Positions 8,862 through 17,397 of a DNA stretch of 64,000 bases are shown here, in pieces. A model generated the notes under the pieces. It searched no databases. It was not told the DNA's origin and saw only the letters and a program-made list of their open reading frames with translations. The stretch lies in assembly GCF_001981525.1 (NCBI RefSeq), contig NZ_MPSB01000005.1, positions 62,001 through 126,000 on the forward strand. The letters run 5' to 3'. How positions within the stretch are numbered: the first letter of the stretch is position 1; every line of letters starts with the position of its first letter. Origin of the DNA: Sphingomonas jeddahensis. Its GTDB lineage: Bacteria > Pseudomonadota > Alphaproteobacteria > Sphingomonadales > Sphingomonadaceae. The translations under genes were made by a program, and so were the position numbers.

Positions 8862-8878
8862 TTGGCACGGCAGATGCA
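8862..8878 (+). promoter_or_regulatory. Putative sigma-54 (RpoN) promoter
   Basis: TTGGCACGGCAGATGCA matches the sigma-54 consensus YTGGCACGRNNNTTGCW at every defined position except one (A for the first T of TTGC). The diagnostic GG and GC doublets are exactly 10 bases apart (8864-8865 and 8876-8877). It lies 54 bases upstream of the ATG of the small exported protein. Upstream (8670-8861) there is no gene; no enhancer-binding site was recognised. Confidence 0.5.
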
Positions 8879-8931
8879 AAGTGTCAGGCGGCGGCGCGAT
8901 CGGGCGCTGCCGGACCTGAAAGGAACCCGCC

Positions 8932-9177
8932 ATGACGATCTACGCTTTCGCCGCCGCGCTCGCCCTCGGCACTGCTGCGCCCGAACCTGCCCCCGCCCCG
9001 GCGCCTGCGCCCATCGCTCCCGCCGAACAATCGCTGGGCAGGGACGTGAAGCCGAGCACCGACATGCGGCGGGTGTGCGTGATCGGCGACGTAACCGGCT
9101 CGCGCCTTCCGCGCCGTCATTGCCAGACGCGCGCCGAATGGGTCGCACAGGGCGTCGATCCGCTGGCCACGCGCTGA
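8932..9177 (+). CDS. Small exported protein (81 aa), unknown function
   Basis: The 81-residue product starts with a short hydrophobic signal-like stretch (YAFAAALALGTAA), followed by an Ala/Pro linker (PEPAPAPAPAPIAPAE). The C-terminal part contains RRVCVIGDVTGSRLPRRHC, with two cysteines 15 residues apart that could form a disulfide in the periplasm. The RBS is AAGGAA, 7 bases before the ATG. Small proteins with a similar TGSRLP-C module are recalled from other sphingomonads, but no function is known to me. It lies behind a sigma-54-like promoter and converges on the gene at 9296. Confidence 0.65.
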   Translation: MTIYAFAAALALGTAAPEPAPAPAPAPIAPAEQSLGRDVKPSTDMRRVCVIGDVTGSRLPRRHCQTRAEWVAQGVDPLATR

Positions 9178-9295
9178 GTGCCGGAGCTCGGGGGCGCAAT
9201 GGCGCTCAAGGACACGGCAGGAGAGGATGATCGTACCGGCCTCGCGGTGGCGCCAAGCGCCTGCCGCGAAGCCGGCGCGAAGTTCGCCAACCGCT

Positions 9296-10450
9296 CTACA
9301 GCGCCTTCTCGTACACCTGATAAACCTTGTTGACGCGGCTCTCGATCGTCTCGGCGATCGACCGCATCCCCTGGTTGTCGTCGAGGATCCATCCGATCTC
9401 GCCGCGCGAGGCGCCATAGCGTTCCACTGAGGCGCGGCGGATGTATTCGATCATCATGAAGGCCAGCTGGCTCGCCATGCGTGATGATTGCAGATCCTTG
9501 ATCACCCCCATCAGCGGCACGCGCATCGTCCGCACCTTGGGGCGGCGCAGCCACAGGAGGAGCTTGGCCCAGCCGAACGGCCACAGCGAACCGCCCAAGT
9601 TCGCCAGTGGCTCGTTCAGATCGGGCAAAGTGATCATGAAGGCGACGGGCTTGCCGTCCACCTCCGCGATCCGGATCAGGTCGTTGAACACGATCGGCTT
9701 CAGCTTGACGCCGACGTCCCGGATTTCGGGCGGGGTGAGGGGAACGAAACCCCAGTTGTCGCTCCAGGCATCGTTGAGGATGCGAAGGATGATTGCTGCC
9801 TCTTCATCGAAACGCGACTTATCGACCTCGCGCACGTTGATGCGCGGGTTCTTCTCGCCCGATTTGATGATGCGCTGAACGATCGGGGGGAAGTCCTGCG
9901 TGATGTCCAGTTCGTAAGTCATCAGCTGTTTGGCTGGCGCGTAGCCCGCCGCCTCGATCCAGCCGCGATAAGCAGGCTTGGCATGGCCCATCATCACCGT
10001 GGGTGGATGATCGAAGCCCTCGATTAGCAGCCCTGGCTCCTCCCACACGGATTGGGAGATGGGGCCGAGCACGCGAGTCATGCCCTGCTCGCGCAGCCAT
10101 TGCTCGGCACGTTCGATTAGGGCGCGGAACACGCCTTCGTCCTCGGCCTCCATCAGCCCCCACTGGCCGGTGCCGGGGCCGAACCCTTGCGCCGCGGGCA
10201 TCTCAAGGGCCAGCGTATCGATGTGCGCCGAGATGCGGCCAACCGTGGCGCCGTTACGTTCCGCCAGGAACAGCTGCACCTTGGCATGGCTGTACCAGCC
10301 GTTTTTCTCTGGCGTGAGTAGCCCCAGCGCCTCGCCCTTCAACGGCGGCACCCAGTTCGGATCGTCGCGATAGAGCCGAAAGGGAACATCGACAAAGGTG
10401 CGCCGGTCACGCTTGGTCACGACCGGGCGGATGGTGAGGGAGCCTGTCAT
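9296..10450 (-). CDS. Large GNAT-like N-acyltransferase; candidate bacterial ceramide synthase
   Basis: A 384-residue protein of the large GNAT-like group often labelled N-acetyltransferase or, wrongly, dATP pyrophosphohydrolase. The N-terminus has the characteristic YRDDPNWVPPL at residues 27-37, followed by HAKVQLFLAERNGATVGRI, a GNAT core strand pair. In Caulobacter a GNAT-type acyltransferase in the sphingolipid locus is the bacterial ceramide synthase. The serine palmitoyltransferase, ACP and SDR genes lie 2-5 kb away here, which makes that role plausible. The assignment is inference from family and neighbourhood. The gene is on the opposite strand to the rest of the block. Confidence 0.6.
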   Translation of the reverse strand: MTGSLTIRPVVTKRDRRTFVDVPFRLYRDDPNWVPPLKGEALGLLTPEKNGWYSHAKVQLFLAERNGATVGRISAHIDTLALEMPAAQGFGPGTGQWGLMEAEDEGVFRALIERAEQWLREQGMTRVLGPISQSVWEEPGLLIEGFDHPPTVMMGHAKPAYRGWIEAAGYAPAKQLMTYELDITQDFPPIVQRIIKSGEKNPRINVREVDKSRFDEEAAIILRILNDAWSDNWGFVPLTPPEIRDVGVKLKPIVFNDLIRIAEVDGKPVAFMITLPDLNEPLANLGGSLWPFGWAKLLLWLRRPKVRTMRVPLMGVIKDLQSSRMASQLAFMMIEYIRRASVERYGASRGEIGWILDDNQGMRSIAETIESRVNKVYQVYEKAL

Positions 10451-10546
10451 GCCCCGTCCTGTAATCGCCGCAGGCGATCATGGCGAGCGGCCTTTCCGCC
10501 GGGATCACGCCTGTTCCAGCCACCGTCTCGCCACTATCTTGGGGCA

Positions 10547-11635
10547 ATGGACATGCCCATGACGACCATGACTCTCGACCGCACACCGGCTGTGCAGGCC
10601 GCACGCGCGCCGATCGCTGACGATCGCGCGATGCTCAAGGCTGCCGCTGAGTTGACGCGGGATCTCAATGCGCCGCGCCCCGCGGTGTACTGGGCCGACT
10701 TCATCGGTTCGGCGCTGCTCGGTTATGTTGCGCTTGGTGTGGCGATTGCAGCCGGCCCCTTGTGGCTGACGCTGGTTGCCGGTGTCGTTGCGATGTTCGC
10801 GTTGTACCGTGGCATGAGCTTCATTCACGAGCTCACCCATGTGAAGCATGCGTCGCTGCCGCACTTCCGGTTGGGCTATAATATCTTCATTGGCGTGCCT
10901 ATGTTGGTGCCGTCGTTCATGTACGAAGGCGTCCACAACCTTCACCATGCCAAGACGCGGTACGGCACGTCGGAGGACCCCGAGTATCTGCCGCTCGCGC
11001 TGATGAAGCCCTGGTCACTGCCGGTGTTCGTGCTGGTTGCCGCCTTGGCGCCGGTTGCGCTGATCTTCCGCTATGGCGTGCTTTCTCCGCTGTCGATGAT
11101 CGTACCGGGCCTGCGCCGGATCGTCGTCGAGCGCTATTCGGCGCTGGCGATCAATCCGGGGTTCCGCCGCCGCATGCCGGAGGGGGCGTTTGCCAGCCAA
11201 TGGAACCGGATAGAGGCGGCCTGCGCGCTTTGGGCGATGGCGCTGATTGCGCTGGTCGCCACTGGCACAATCCCACTGCGTGCCTTCGGCATCGCCATGG
11301 CGGTCGCTTCGGGCGTCGCGGTGATCAACCAGCTGCGCACACTGGTCGCCCATCTGTGGGAGAATGACGGCGAGGCCATGACGGTGACGGCGCAATATCT
11401 CGACTCGGTCAACGTTCCGCCGCCGTCGACGCTGCCGGCTTTGTGGGCGCCGGTCGGGCTGCGCTACCATGCGCTGCACCATCTGCTGCCGGGCCTGCCG
11501 TACCATGCGCTTGGCGAAGCGCACCGTCGTCTCAGCGCGGTGCTCGACAAGGGTTCACCGTATTACAAGGCGAACTATGCCGGCATGCCGGGTCTAGTCG
11601 CCAAGATCGCCCGCAGCACCATGTTGCCGCGCTAA
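10547..11635 (+). CDS. Membrane fatty acid desaturase / hydroxylase
   Basis: Integral-membrane di-iron enzyme of the fatty acid desaturase superfamily. The 362-residue protein has all three histidine boxes: HELTH at 94-98, HNLHH at 130-134 and HALHH at 308-312. Hydrophobic segments lie at about 50-90 (LLGYVALGVAIAAGPLWLTL), about 155-180, and about 220-265. Possible substrates are membrane acyl chains or the sphingoid base; its place between a putative ceramide synthase and the sphingolipid genes suggests the latter, without proof. The region upstream of 10547 is shared with the divergent GNAT-like gene. Confidence 0.85.
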   Translation: MDMPMTTMTLDRTPAVQAARAPIADDRAMLKAAAELTRDLNAPRPAVYWADFIGSALLGYVALGVAIAAGPLWLTLVAGVVAMFALYRGMSFIHELTHVKHASLPHFRLGYNIFIGVPMLVPSFMYEGVHNLHHAKTRYGTSEDPEYLPLALMKPWSLPVFVLVAALAPVALIFRYGVLSPLSMIVPGLRRIVVERYSALAINPGFRRRMPEGAFASQWNRIEAACALWAMALIALVATGTIPLRAFGIAMAVASGVAVINQLRTLVAHLWENDGEAMTVTAQYLDSVNVPPPSTLPALWAPVGLRYHALHHLLPGLPYHALGEAHRRLSAVLDKGSPYYKANYAGMPGLVAKIARSTMLPR

Positions 11636-11644
11636 GCGGGGGCG

Positions 11645-11670
11645 GGGAAGGGCTCCAAGCGCCCTTTCCC
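11645..11670 (+). terminator. Hairpin between desaturase and proB
   Basis: An imperfect stem (GGGAAGGGC against GCCCTTTCCC, one bulge) with a 7-base loop starts 10 bases after the desaturase stop. No T-run follows, so it may slow or end transcription only weakly, or it may be a simple repeat. Confidence 0.3.
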
Positions 11671-11701
11671 ATCCGCCGTTGCCGGCTTATCGCGGTTCGC
11701 G

Positions 11702-12802
11702 ATGCTGTTCGCGCCCGCCTCCTGTGCTCGCCTCGTAATCAAGATCGGATCGGCGTTGCTTGTCGATCCGTCAGGCGCCGTACGTCGCGATTGGCTCGCC
11801 GGCATTGCGGCGGACGTGGCTGACCGGACGCGCGCGGGTCAGCAGGTTGCGATCGTTTCGTCCGGGGCGATCGCGTTGGGCGCGCGGCGGCTCGGCCTGC
11901 CGCGTGGCGGGCGTGCCAGCCTGGAGGATGCGCAAGCCGCCGCCGCGACCGGGCAGATCCTGCTCAGCCAGACCTGGGCGGAGGTGCTCGCCGCCGAAGA
12001 ACTGACGGCAGCGCAGATGCTCGTCACGCTTGACGATCTCGAAGATCGCCGGCGCTATCTCAACGCGGCTGCCACGCTCGGGCGCCTGCTTCAACTCGGC
12101 ACGGTGCCGGTAATCAACGAGAATGACAGCGTGGCTACCGCCGAAATCCGTTTTGGCGACAATGATCGGCTCGCCGCGCGCGTTGCACAGGCTGCGGGCG
12201 CGCAGGGGGTGATCCTCTTGTCGGATATTGATGGGCTGTACGACCGCAATCCTGCGCAGCCGGGCGCGGTGCATATCGCGCAGGTCGACCGGATCGATGG
12301 GCGGATCGCCGACATGGCGGATGATGGCTCGGCTTCGGGCATGGGATCCGGCGGCATGGTTTCCAAGATCGAAGCGGCGCGGATCGCGACGGGGGCGGGC
12401 GTCGCGCTCGCCATCGCGTCCGGGCGGGTCGAGCGACCGCTTTCCATCGATGCGCGCCACACCATGTTTCTTCCCGAACGGCGCGCCCGGGCGCGCAAGG
12501 CCTGGCTCGCCGGCCGGCTAACGGTGAAGGGGAGGATCGAGATCGACGCGGGCGCGGCACAGGCGCTTGCCGACGGCCGCAGCCTGCTCGCCGCGGGCGC
12601 GACAATGATCGAGGGGGCATTTGGTCGCGGCGACGTGGTTGCGATTCACGGGCCGGCCGGGCCGATCGCGCGCGGTCTGGCGGAATATGACGCCGCCGAG
12701 ATGCAGCGCCTGCTCGGCCGGCGCAGCGAGGAGCATGAGGTGTTGCTCGGCTATGCTCCGCGATCGGCGCTGGTTCATCGCAATCACATGGCGCTGCTGT
12801 GA
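11702..12802 (+). CDS. proB: Glutamate 5-kinase
   Basis: First enzyme of proline synthesis: phosphorylates glutamate to gamma-glutamyl phosphate. The 366 residues match the usual 367. The amino acid kinase domain shows RLVIKIGSALLVDPSG, IVSSGAIALGARRLG, the NENDSVATAEIRFGDNDRL nucleotide/glutamate site and LLSDIDGLYDRNP. A C-terminal PUA domain follows from about residue 275 (GRIEIDAGAAQALADGRSLL). The stop overlaps the GTG start of the downstream SDR gene. proA is not in the window. Confidence 0.96.
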   Translation: MLFAPASCARLVIKIGSALLVDPSGAVRRDWLAGIAADVADRTRAGQQVAIVSSGAIALGARRLGLPRGGRASLEDAQAAAATGQILLSQTWAEVLAAEELTAAQMLVTLDDLEDRRRYLNAAATLGRLLQLGTVPVINENDSVATAEIRFGDNDRLAARVAQAAGAQGVILLSDIDGLYDRNPAQPGAVHIAQVDRIDGRIADMADDGSASGMGSGGMVSKIEAARIATGAGVALAIASGRVERPLSIDARHTMFLPERRARARKAWLAGRLTVKGRIEIDAGAAQALADGRSLLAAGATMIEGAFGRGDVVAIHGPAGPIARGLAEYDAAEMQRLLGRRSEEHEVLLGYAPRSALVHRNHMALL

Positions 12803-13680
12803 TCCTCGCGCTCACCGGCGGTACAGGCTTCGTCGGGCGTGCGACGATCGAGCGCGCGTTGGCCGCCGGGCATTACGTACGCGCGCTGACCCGCCGGCCG
12901 CAGCCGCCACGCGCCGGCGTTACCTGGGTGAACGGCGCTCTGGACGATGCTGCAAGTCTGACCGAGTTGGTGAGCGGGGCCGTTGCGGTGATCCATATCG
13001 CGGGGGTGGTCAACGCGCCCGACCGTGCCGGCTTCATCACCGGTAATATCGACGGCACGCGTCAGATGATCGCGGCGAGCGGATCGCGGCGCTTTGTCCA
13101 TGTCTCCTCACTGTCGGCGCGAGAGCCGGATCTGTCGAACTACGGCTGGTCGAAGCGAGAGGCTGAGGAGCTGGTTGTGGCGAGCGGTGCGGACTGGGCG
13201 ATCGTTCGGCCGAGCGGGGTCTATGGCCCCGGCGACACGGAGATGCGGGATCTGTTCAGGCTGGCGCGCTACGGCCTGGCGCTGCTGCCGCCGCCGGGGA
13301 AGGTGTCGCTGATCCACGTCGACGATCTCGCGCGACTGCTCGTCCTGCTCGCCGAAGCACCGGAGCAGCGTGCGATGTTCGAGGTCGATGACGGGGAAGT
13401 GCTTACCCACGCGGCTCTTTCCGCCGCGATCGGCCGAGCAGTCGGCCGGCGCGTCGTGCCCTTGCATCTGCCGGCCTCGCTGCTTCGGCTTGGCGCCAGG
13501 CTGGACGGCGCCGTTCGAGGAACAGGGGCCAAGCTGACGGCCGATCGGGTGGGCTATTTGACGCATCCCGATTGGACTGCGCGCGCCGAATACCGTCCGC
13601 CTGCAGCCTTGTGGACGCCGACCATCCCGCTGGCCGATGGGCTTGCCGGAACCGCCCGGTCGTACGGTATCGCGGGATGA
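12799..13680 (+). CDS. Extended SDR (NAD(P)-dependent epimerase-like); candidate ceramide reductase
   Basis: Extended short-chain dehydrogenase/reductase of 293 residues. The Rossmann motif TGGTGFVGRA is at residues 6-15 and the catalytic YxxxK pair is in YGWSK. The Ser is provided by HVSSLSARE. The family includes NDUFA9-like proteins and the Caulobacter ceramide reductase CerR, which is encoded next to acp and spt as here. That synteny makes CerR a reasonable candidate (reducing the 3-oxo group of 3-oxo-dihydroceramide), but sequence alone does not fix the substrate. Start GTG overlaps the proB stop. Confidence 0.75.
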   Translation: MILALTGGTGFVGRATIERALAAGHYVRALTRRPQPPRAGVTWVNGALDDAASLTELVSGAVAVIHIAGVVNAPDRAGFITGNIDGTRQMIAASGSRRFVHVSSLSAREPDLSNYGWSKREAEELVVASGADWAIVRPSGVYGPGDTEMRDLFRLARYGLALLPPPGKVSLIHVDDLARLLVLLAEAPEQRAMFEVDDGEVLTHAALSAAIGRAVGRRVVPLHLPASLLRLGARLDGAVRGTGAKLTADRVGYLTHPDWTARAEYRPPAALWTPTIPLADGLAGTARSYGIAG

Positions 13681-13736
13681 CCACGCTTCGGCCGCATTCG
13701 ATTGGCACCTGCGCCCGCGGACGTTAAGGAACCCCG

Positions 13737-13979
13737 ATGAGCGACCGCGACAGCATCTTCGACACCATCACGGCCCAGATCGAGCCTTTCAACAAGAAGG
13801 GCGTGACGGTCACCGAGGCGACGACCTTCCAGGGCGATCTGGAATGGGATTCGCTGACGGTGATGGATTTCGTCGCCGCGATCGAGGACGAATTTGACAT
13901 CATCATCACGATGAACATGCAGGCCGAAATCGAAACGGTCGGCCAACTCGCCGACGCCGTGGCGAAGCTGAAGAACTAA
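13737..13979 (+). CDS. Acyl carrier protein of the sphingolipid locus
   Basis: An 80-residue ACP. The phosphopantetheine attachment site is Ser39 in EWDSLTVMDFV, which replaces the usual DSL of AcpP with the same core. It is short, acidic and helical as expected. It is not the housekeeping AcpP: there are no fab genes around, and it sits 97 bases upstream of serine palmitoyltransferase, as the dedicated ACP does in other sphingolipid-producing alphaproteobacteria. It probably presents acyl chains to SPT. RBS AAGGAA precedes the ATG. Confidence 0.88.
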   Translation: MSDRDSIFDTITAQIEPFNKKGVTVTEATTFQGDLEWDSLTVMDFVAAIEDEFDIIITMNMQAEIETVGQLADAVAKLKN

Positions 13980-14076
13980 GCACCCGTTCGTCCCGAGCGA
14001 TGTCGAGGAACGTGCCGCCTATGTTGCGCGTGGCGTCTCGACGTTGCCGGACACGAACGGTTTGGGACAGGAATCT

Positions 14077-15339
14077 ATGACCGAAACCGGCCTCCAGGCG
14101 GAAGCTTTGCCCGCCGACCTCCCGACCGTTCCGTCGGAGCGCGACCTGTTCGATAAATTCGCACCATTGATTGCCGAGCGTGAGGCGCTGCTCGCCTCCG
14201 GCCTGCGCGATCCCTTTGGCATCGTCATGGAGGAGGTGAAGAGCCCCACCGTCGCGATCATCAAGGGCCGCGAGACGATCCTGCTCGGCACCTACAATTA
14301 CATGGGAATGACGTTCGATCCGGACGTGATCGCCGCCGGCAAGAACGCCTTCGACAAGTTCGGCACCGGCACGAACGGCAGCCGCGCGCTGAACGGCACG
14401 TTCCACGATCACATGGAAGTCGAAGCCGCGCTTCGCGACTTCTACGGCATGTCGGGCGCGATCGTCTTCTCAACGGGTTACCAGGCGAACCTCGGCGTGA
14501 TCTCGGCGATCGCGGCGAAGGGCGAATATATCATTCTCGATGCCGACAGCCATGCGTCCATCTATGACGGCTGCGCGATGGGCAATGCCGAGGTGGTCCG
14601 CTTTCGCCACAATTCGGTCGAGGATCTCGACAAGCGGCTGGGCCGTCTGCCCAAGGAGCCGGGCAAGCTCGTCGTGCTCGAGGGCGTCTATTCGATGCTC
14701 GGCGACATCGCGCCGCTCAAGGAGATGGTCGCCGTCGCCAAGAAGCATGGCGCGATGGTGCTGGTCGACGAAGCGCACTCGATGGGCTTCTTCGGCGAAC
14801 ATGGCCGCGGCGTGTACGAGGATCAGGGGCTCGAGGATCAGGTCGATTTCGTGATCGGCACCTTTTCCAAGTCGGTCGGCACGGTGGGGGGCTTCTGCGT
14901 CTCCAACCATCCCAGCTTCGAGATCCTGCGCTTCGTCTGCCGCCCGTACATCTTCACGGCAAGCCTGCCGCCGGCGGTGGTCGCTTCCGCCGCCACGTCG
15001 ATCCGCAAGCTGATGCACGCCGCCGACAAGCGTGAGCGGCTGTGGGCCAACACGCGCCAGCTTCACGCCGGCCTCAAGCAGCTCGGCTTCCGCCTGCCCA
15101 CCGACGCGCCCGAATCCGCCATCGTTGCTGTGCTGCTCGACGATCAGGAGCAGGCTGTGCGCATGTGGCATGGGCTGCTGGAAGCGGGGCTCTACGTCAA
15201 CGTCGCGCGTCCGCCGGCGACGCCAGCGGGGATGTTCCTGCTGCGCTGCTCCGTCTGCGCCGAACATACCAGCGAGCAGATGGCGCGCGTGATCGGCATG
15301 TTCGAAGCCGCAGGCCGCGCTACGGGCGTGATCGTCTGA
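14077..15339 (+). CDS. spt: Serine palmitoyltransferase
   Basis: PLP enzyme that condenses serine with a long-chain acyl thioester to 3-oxosphinganine, the first step of sphingolipid synthesis. From the ATG at 14077 the protein has 420 residues, the same length as the Sphingomonas paucimobilis enzyme. The PLP lysine falls at Lys265 (GTFSKSVGTVGG) and the ring-stacking histidine at His159 (DADSHASIYDG), both as in that enzyme, which confirms the start. Further family motifs are LLGTYNYMGMTFDPDVIAAG and the C-terminal RPPATPAGMFLLRCSVCAEH. Cytoplasmic homodimer, probably working with the upstream ACP. Confidence 0.97.
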   Translation: MTETGLQAEALPADLPTVPSERDLFDKFAPLIAEREALLASGLRDPFGIVMEEVKSPTVAIIKGRETILLGTYNYMGMTFDPDVIAAGKNAFDKFGTGTNGSRALNGTFHDHMEVEAALRDFYGMSGAIVFSTGYQANLGVISAIAAKGEYIILDADSHASIYDGCAMGNAEVVRFRHNSVEDLDKRLGRLPKEPGKLVVLEGVYSMLGDIAPLKEMVAVAKKHGAMVLVDEAHSMGFFGEHGRGVYEDQGLEDQVDFVIGTFSKSVGTVGGFCVSNHPSFEILRFVCRPYIFTASLPPAVVASAATSIRKLMHAADKRERLWANTRQLHAGLKQLGFRLPTDAPESAIVAVLLDDQEQAVRMWHGLLEAGLYVNVARPPATPAGMFLLRCSVCAEHTSEQMARVIGMFEAAGRATGVIV

Positions 15340-15394
15340 GCACGCCCAACCGGCTGCTTCCGCCGAGTCGCCGCTTCTGCTAGGCCTGTCGACC

Positions 15395-17317
15395 GTGATC
15401 GCGGACGAAGGTGCGGGGGCCCGTGGAGGTCTGGCTTCGGCCTGGCGCACTATCACGCTTGTCGTGATGGGCGTGCTCGGCGTGGGCGTTCTCGTCGCGC
15501 TGATCCTGACGCTGGGTGAGGCGAACAAGCAGCGTAATCGCGCCGTCTCGCTTCAGTCGCACAGCTATGACGTCATGGTTCTGGCCGGCAGGTTGTCGGG
15601 CACGATTGCGCGGTCGGAGGCGTCGCTGGGCCGTTACGTCATCTCCGGTGACCAGCAGTTGGGGCAGCTTTATTACGAAGATTGGCGGCGCGCGGGCGAC
15701 CAGATCAGTCGGCTGTCGAAGCTGACGCGCGACAATGAAGAACAGCACGTGCTGATCGACAAGCTGCGCGTGGCTTATCGGGCGCGCGGCGAGCAGTTGT
15801 CGCTGATCGCGCTATCGACCAATTACGGCAAGAACGCCCAAGCGCTCGCGCGTTTCTACCAGGCCCGCGAGTCCAGGGCGCTCGACGATATCAATCAGGC
15901 GCTTGACTCGATCATTGCCGGGGAGCGCAGCCTGCTGGTTCGCCGCACGAATGCAGCCATGGCGCTGGTGGACCGCTCGACCCGTGCGGCATTCGTGCTG
16001 TCGGCATTTGGTGTCCTGCTGCTGATCGGTGCCATTGCGCTCGGCTGGCTCACCGTCCGTGCGCTAACCGGTCGCGCGCGGGCGCAAGCCGAGGCGGATG
16101 CGCAGCGCGCGCGTGCCGGTGAACTTGCGCTGGCGGTGGCTGAGGCGACGGAGGAGCTGCGCAGCCAGGAGGCGCGCCTGCGCCAAGCCCAGAAGATGGA
16201 CGCGATCGGCCAGCTGACCGGGGGCATTGCGCACGACTTTAACAACATGCTGGCGGTTGTGATCGGCGGACTGGAACTGGCACAGCGCGGACTGGCGAAC
16301 GGCGGGGGTGACGTCGGTCGTCATGTCGAGAGCGCCAGGGAGGGTGCCACGCGCGCGGCGGAGCTGACCAGGCGGCTGCTGGCCTTCGCGCGCGAAGGGG
16401 CGATCGATCCGGAGTTGATTGAGGTCGGCGCGTTGCTGTCCGGCATGCGCGACCTGCTCGACCGAACACTGGGCGATGGCATTCGGATCGAGATCGTCGC
16501 CGCAGCCGACGGCGCCTGCGTCCGGGTTGATCGCGTGCAGCTGGAGAACGCCATCCTCAACCTCGCCGTCAACGCACGCGACGCCATGGACGGGCGAGGA
16601 ACGCTGACGATCACCGCGAAGTCCGGGCACGCCAACGGTCGCGATCATGTCGTCATCGCGGTGCAGGACAGTGGCTGCGGCATGGCGCCCGAGGTTGCGG
16701 AGCGGGTGTTTGAGCCGTTTTTCACCACGAAGCCGGTGGGCAAGGGGACCGGTCTTGGGCTCAGCCAAGTCTTCTCGTTGGTGCGCCAATTGGATGGCGA
16801 GGTCGCGATCGACAGCACCCCTGGCCGCGGTACGGTCGTTCGGCTGATGCTTCCTCTCGAAACCGTGATGTTGCAGCAGCCCGCCGAGGATGAGGCCCTG
16901 ATCGCAACGCCGCAGGATCTGCAGTCCCTGCGCGTGCTGGTGGTGGAGGACGATCCGCGTGTGCTCGCGGCCACCGTGGGCGCATTGGAGGAGCTCGGCC
17001 ACCGGCCCATCTCCTGCTCCGATCCGCTGGACGCACCGTCGCTGCTCGATCGTCAGGCACCGATCGACCTCATCCTGAGCGACGTGCTGATGCCCGGGCA
17101 GACCGGGCCCGAGATGATCGCCGCGCTCGACTATCGTCATGCGAACGTTGCCGTGCTGTTCGTCACCGGCTTTGCGGGCGAAACGCATGACGTGGCGATG
17201 TTTGGCGGCCATCATGTGCTGCGCAAGCCCTTCACCCTCGTCGGACTAGAACGCGCCATCGCCGAGGCTTTGGGGCGCAGCCGGCCAGATGCGACCCACA
17301 GCATCGCGGCGGAGTGA
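15395..17317 (+). CDS. Membrane hybrid sensor histidine kinase
   Basis: A 640-residue two-component hybrid kinase. Two transmembrane segments (about residues 18-40 and 195-217) flank a helical periplasmic sensor of CHASE3-like character. A short coiled-coil then leads to HisKA with the phospho-accepting His280 in GGIAHDFNN. The HATPase domain shows NLAVNARDAM, VQDSGCGMAPE and GKGTGLGLSQV. A C-terminal receiver has the acceptor Asp563 in ILSDVLMPGQTGPEM. No separate response regulator adjoins, so the output target is unknown. The start is a GTG at 15395; the stop overlaps open sequence ahead of lptF. Confidence 0.88.
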   Translation: MIADEGAGARGGLASAWRTITLVVMGVLGVGVLVALILTLGEANKQRNRAVSLQSHSYDVMVLAGRLSGTIARSEASLGRYVISGDQQLGQLYYEDWRRAGDQISRLSKLTRDNEEQHVLIDKLRVAYRARGEQLSLIALSTNYGKNAQALARFYQARESRALDDINQALDSIIAGERSLLVRRTNAAMALVDRSTRAAFVLSAFGVLLLIGAIALGWLTVRALTGRARAQAEADAQRARAGELALAVAEATEELRSQEARLRQAQKMDAIGQLTGGIAHDFNNMLAVVIGGLELAQRGLANGGGDVGRHVESAREGATRAAELTRRLLAFAREGAIDPELIEVGALLSGMRDLLDRTLGDGIRIEIVAAADGACVRVDRVQLENAILNLAVNARDAMDGRGTLTITAKSGHANGRDHVVIAVQDSGCGMAPEVAERVFEPFFTTKPVGKGTGLGLSQVFSLVRQLDGEVAIDSTPGRGTVVRLMLPLETVMLQQPAEDEALIATPQDLQSLRVLVVEDDPRVLAATVGALEELGHRPISCSDPLDAPSLLDRQAPIDLILSDVLMPGQTGPEMIAALDYRHANVAVLFVTGFAGETHDVAMFGGHHVLRKPFTLVGLERAIAEALGRSRPDATHSIAAE

Positions 17318-17397
17318 GCCGAAAAACGCTGGCACTCCCCACCCGCTGGCCTATACCGGCCCTCCGTCCGCCAGACCGAGATATTCAGCCGCGCCTC

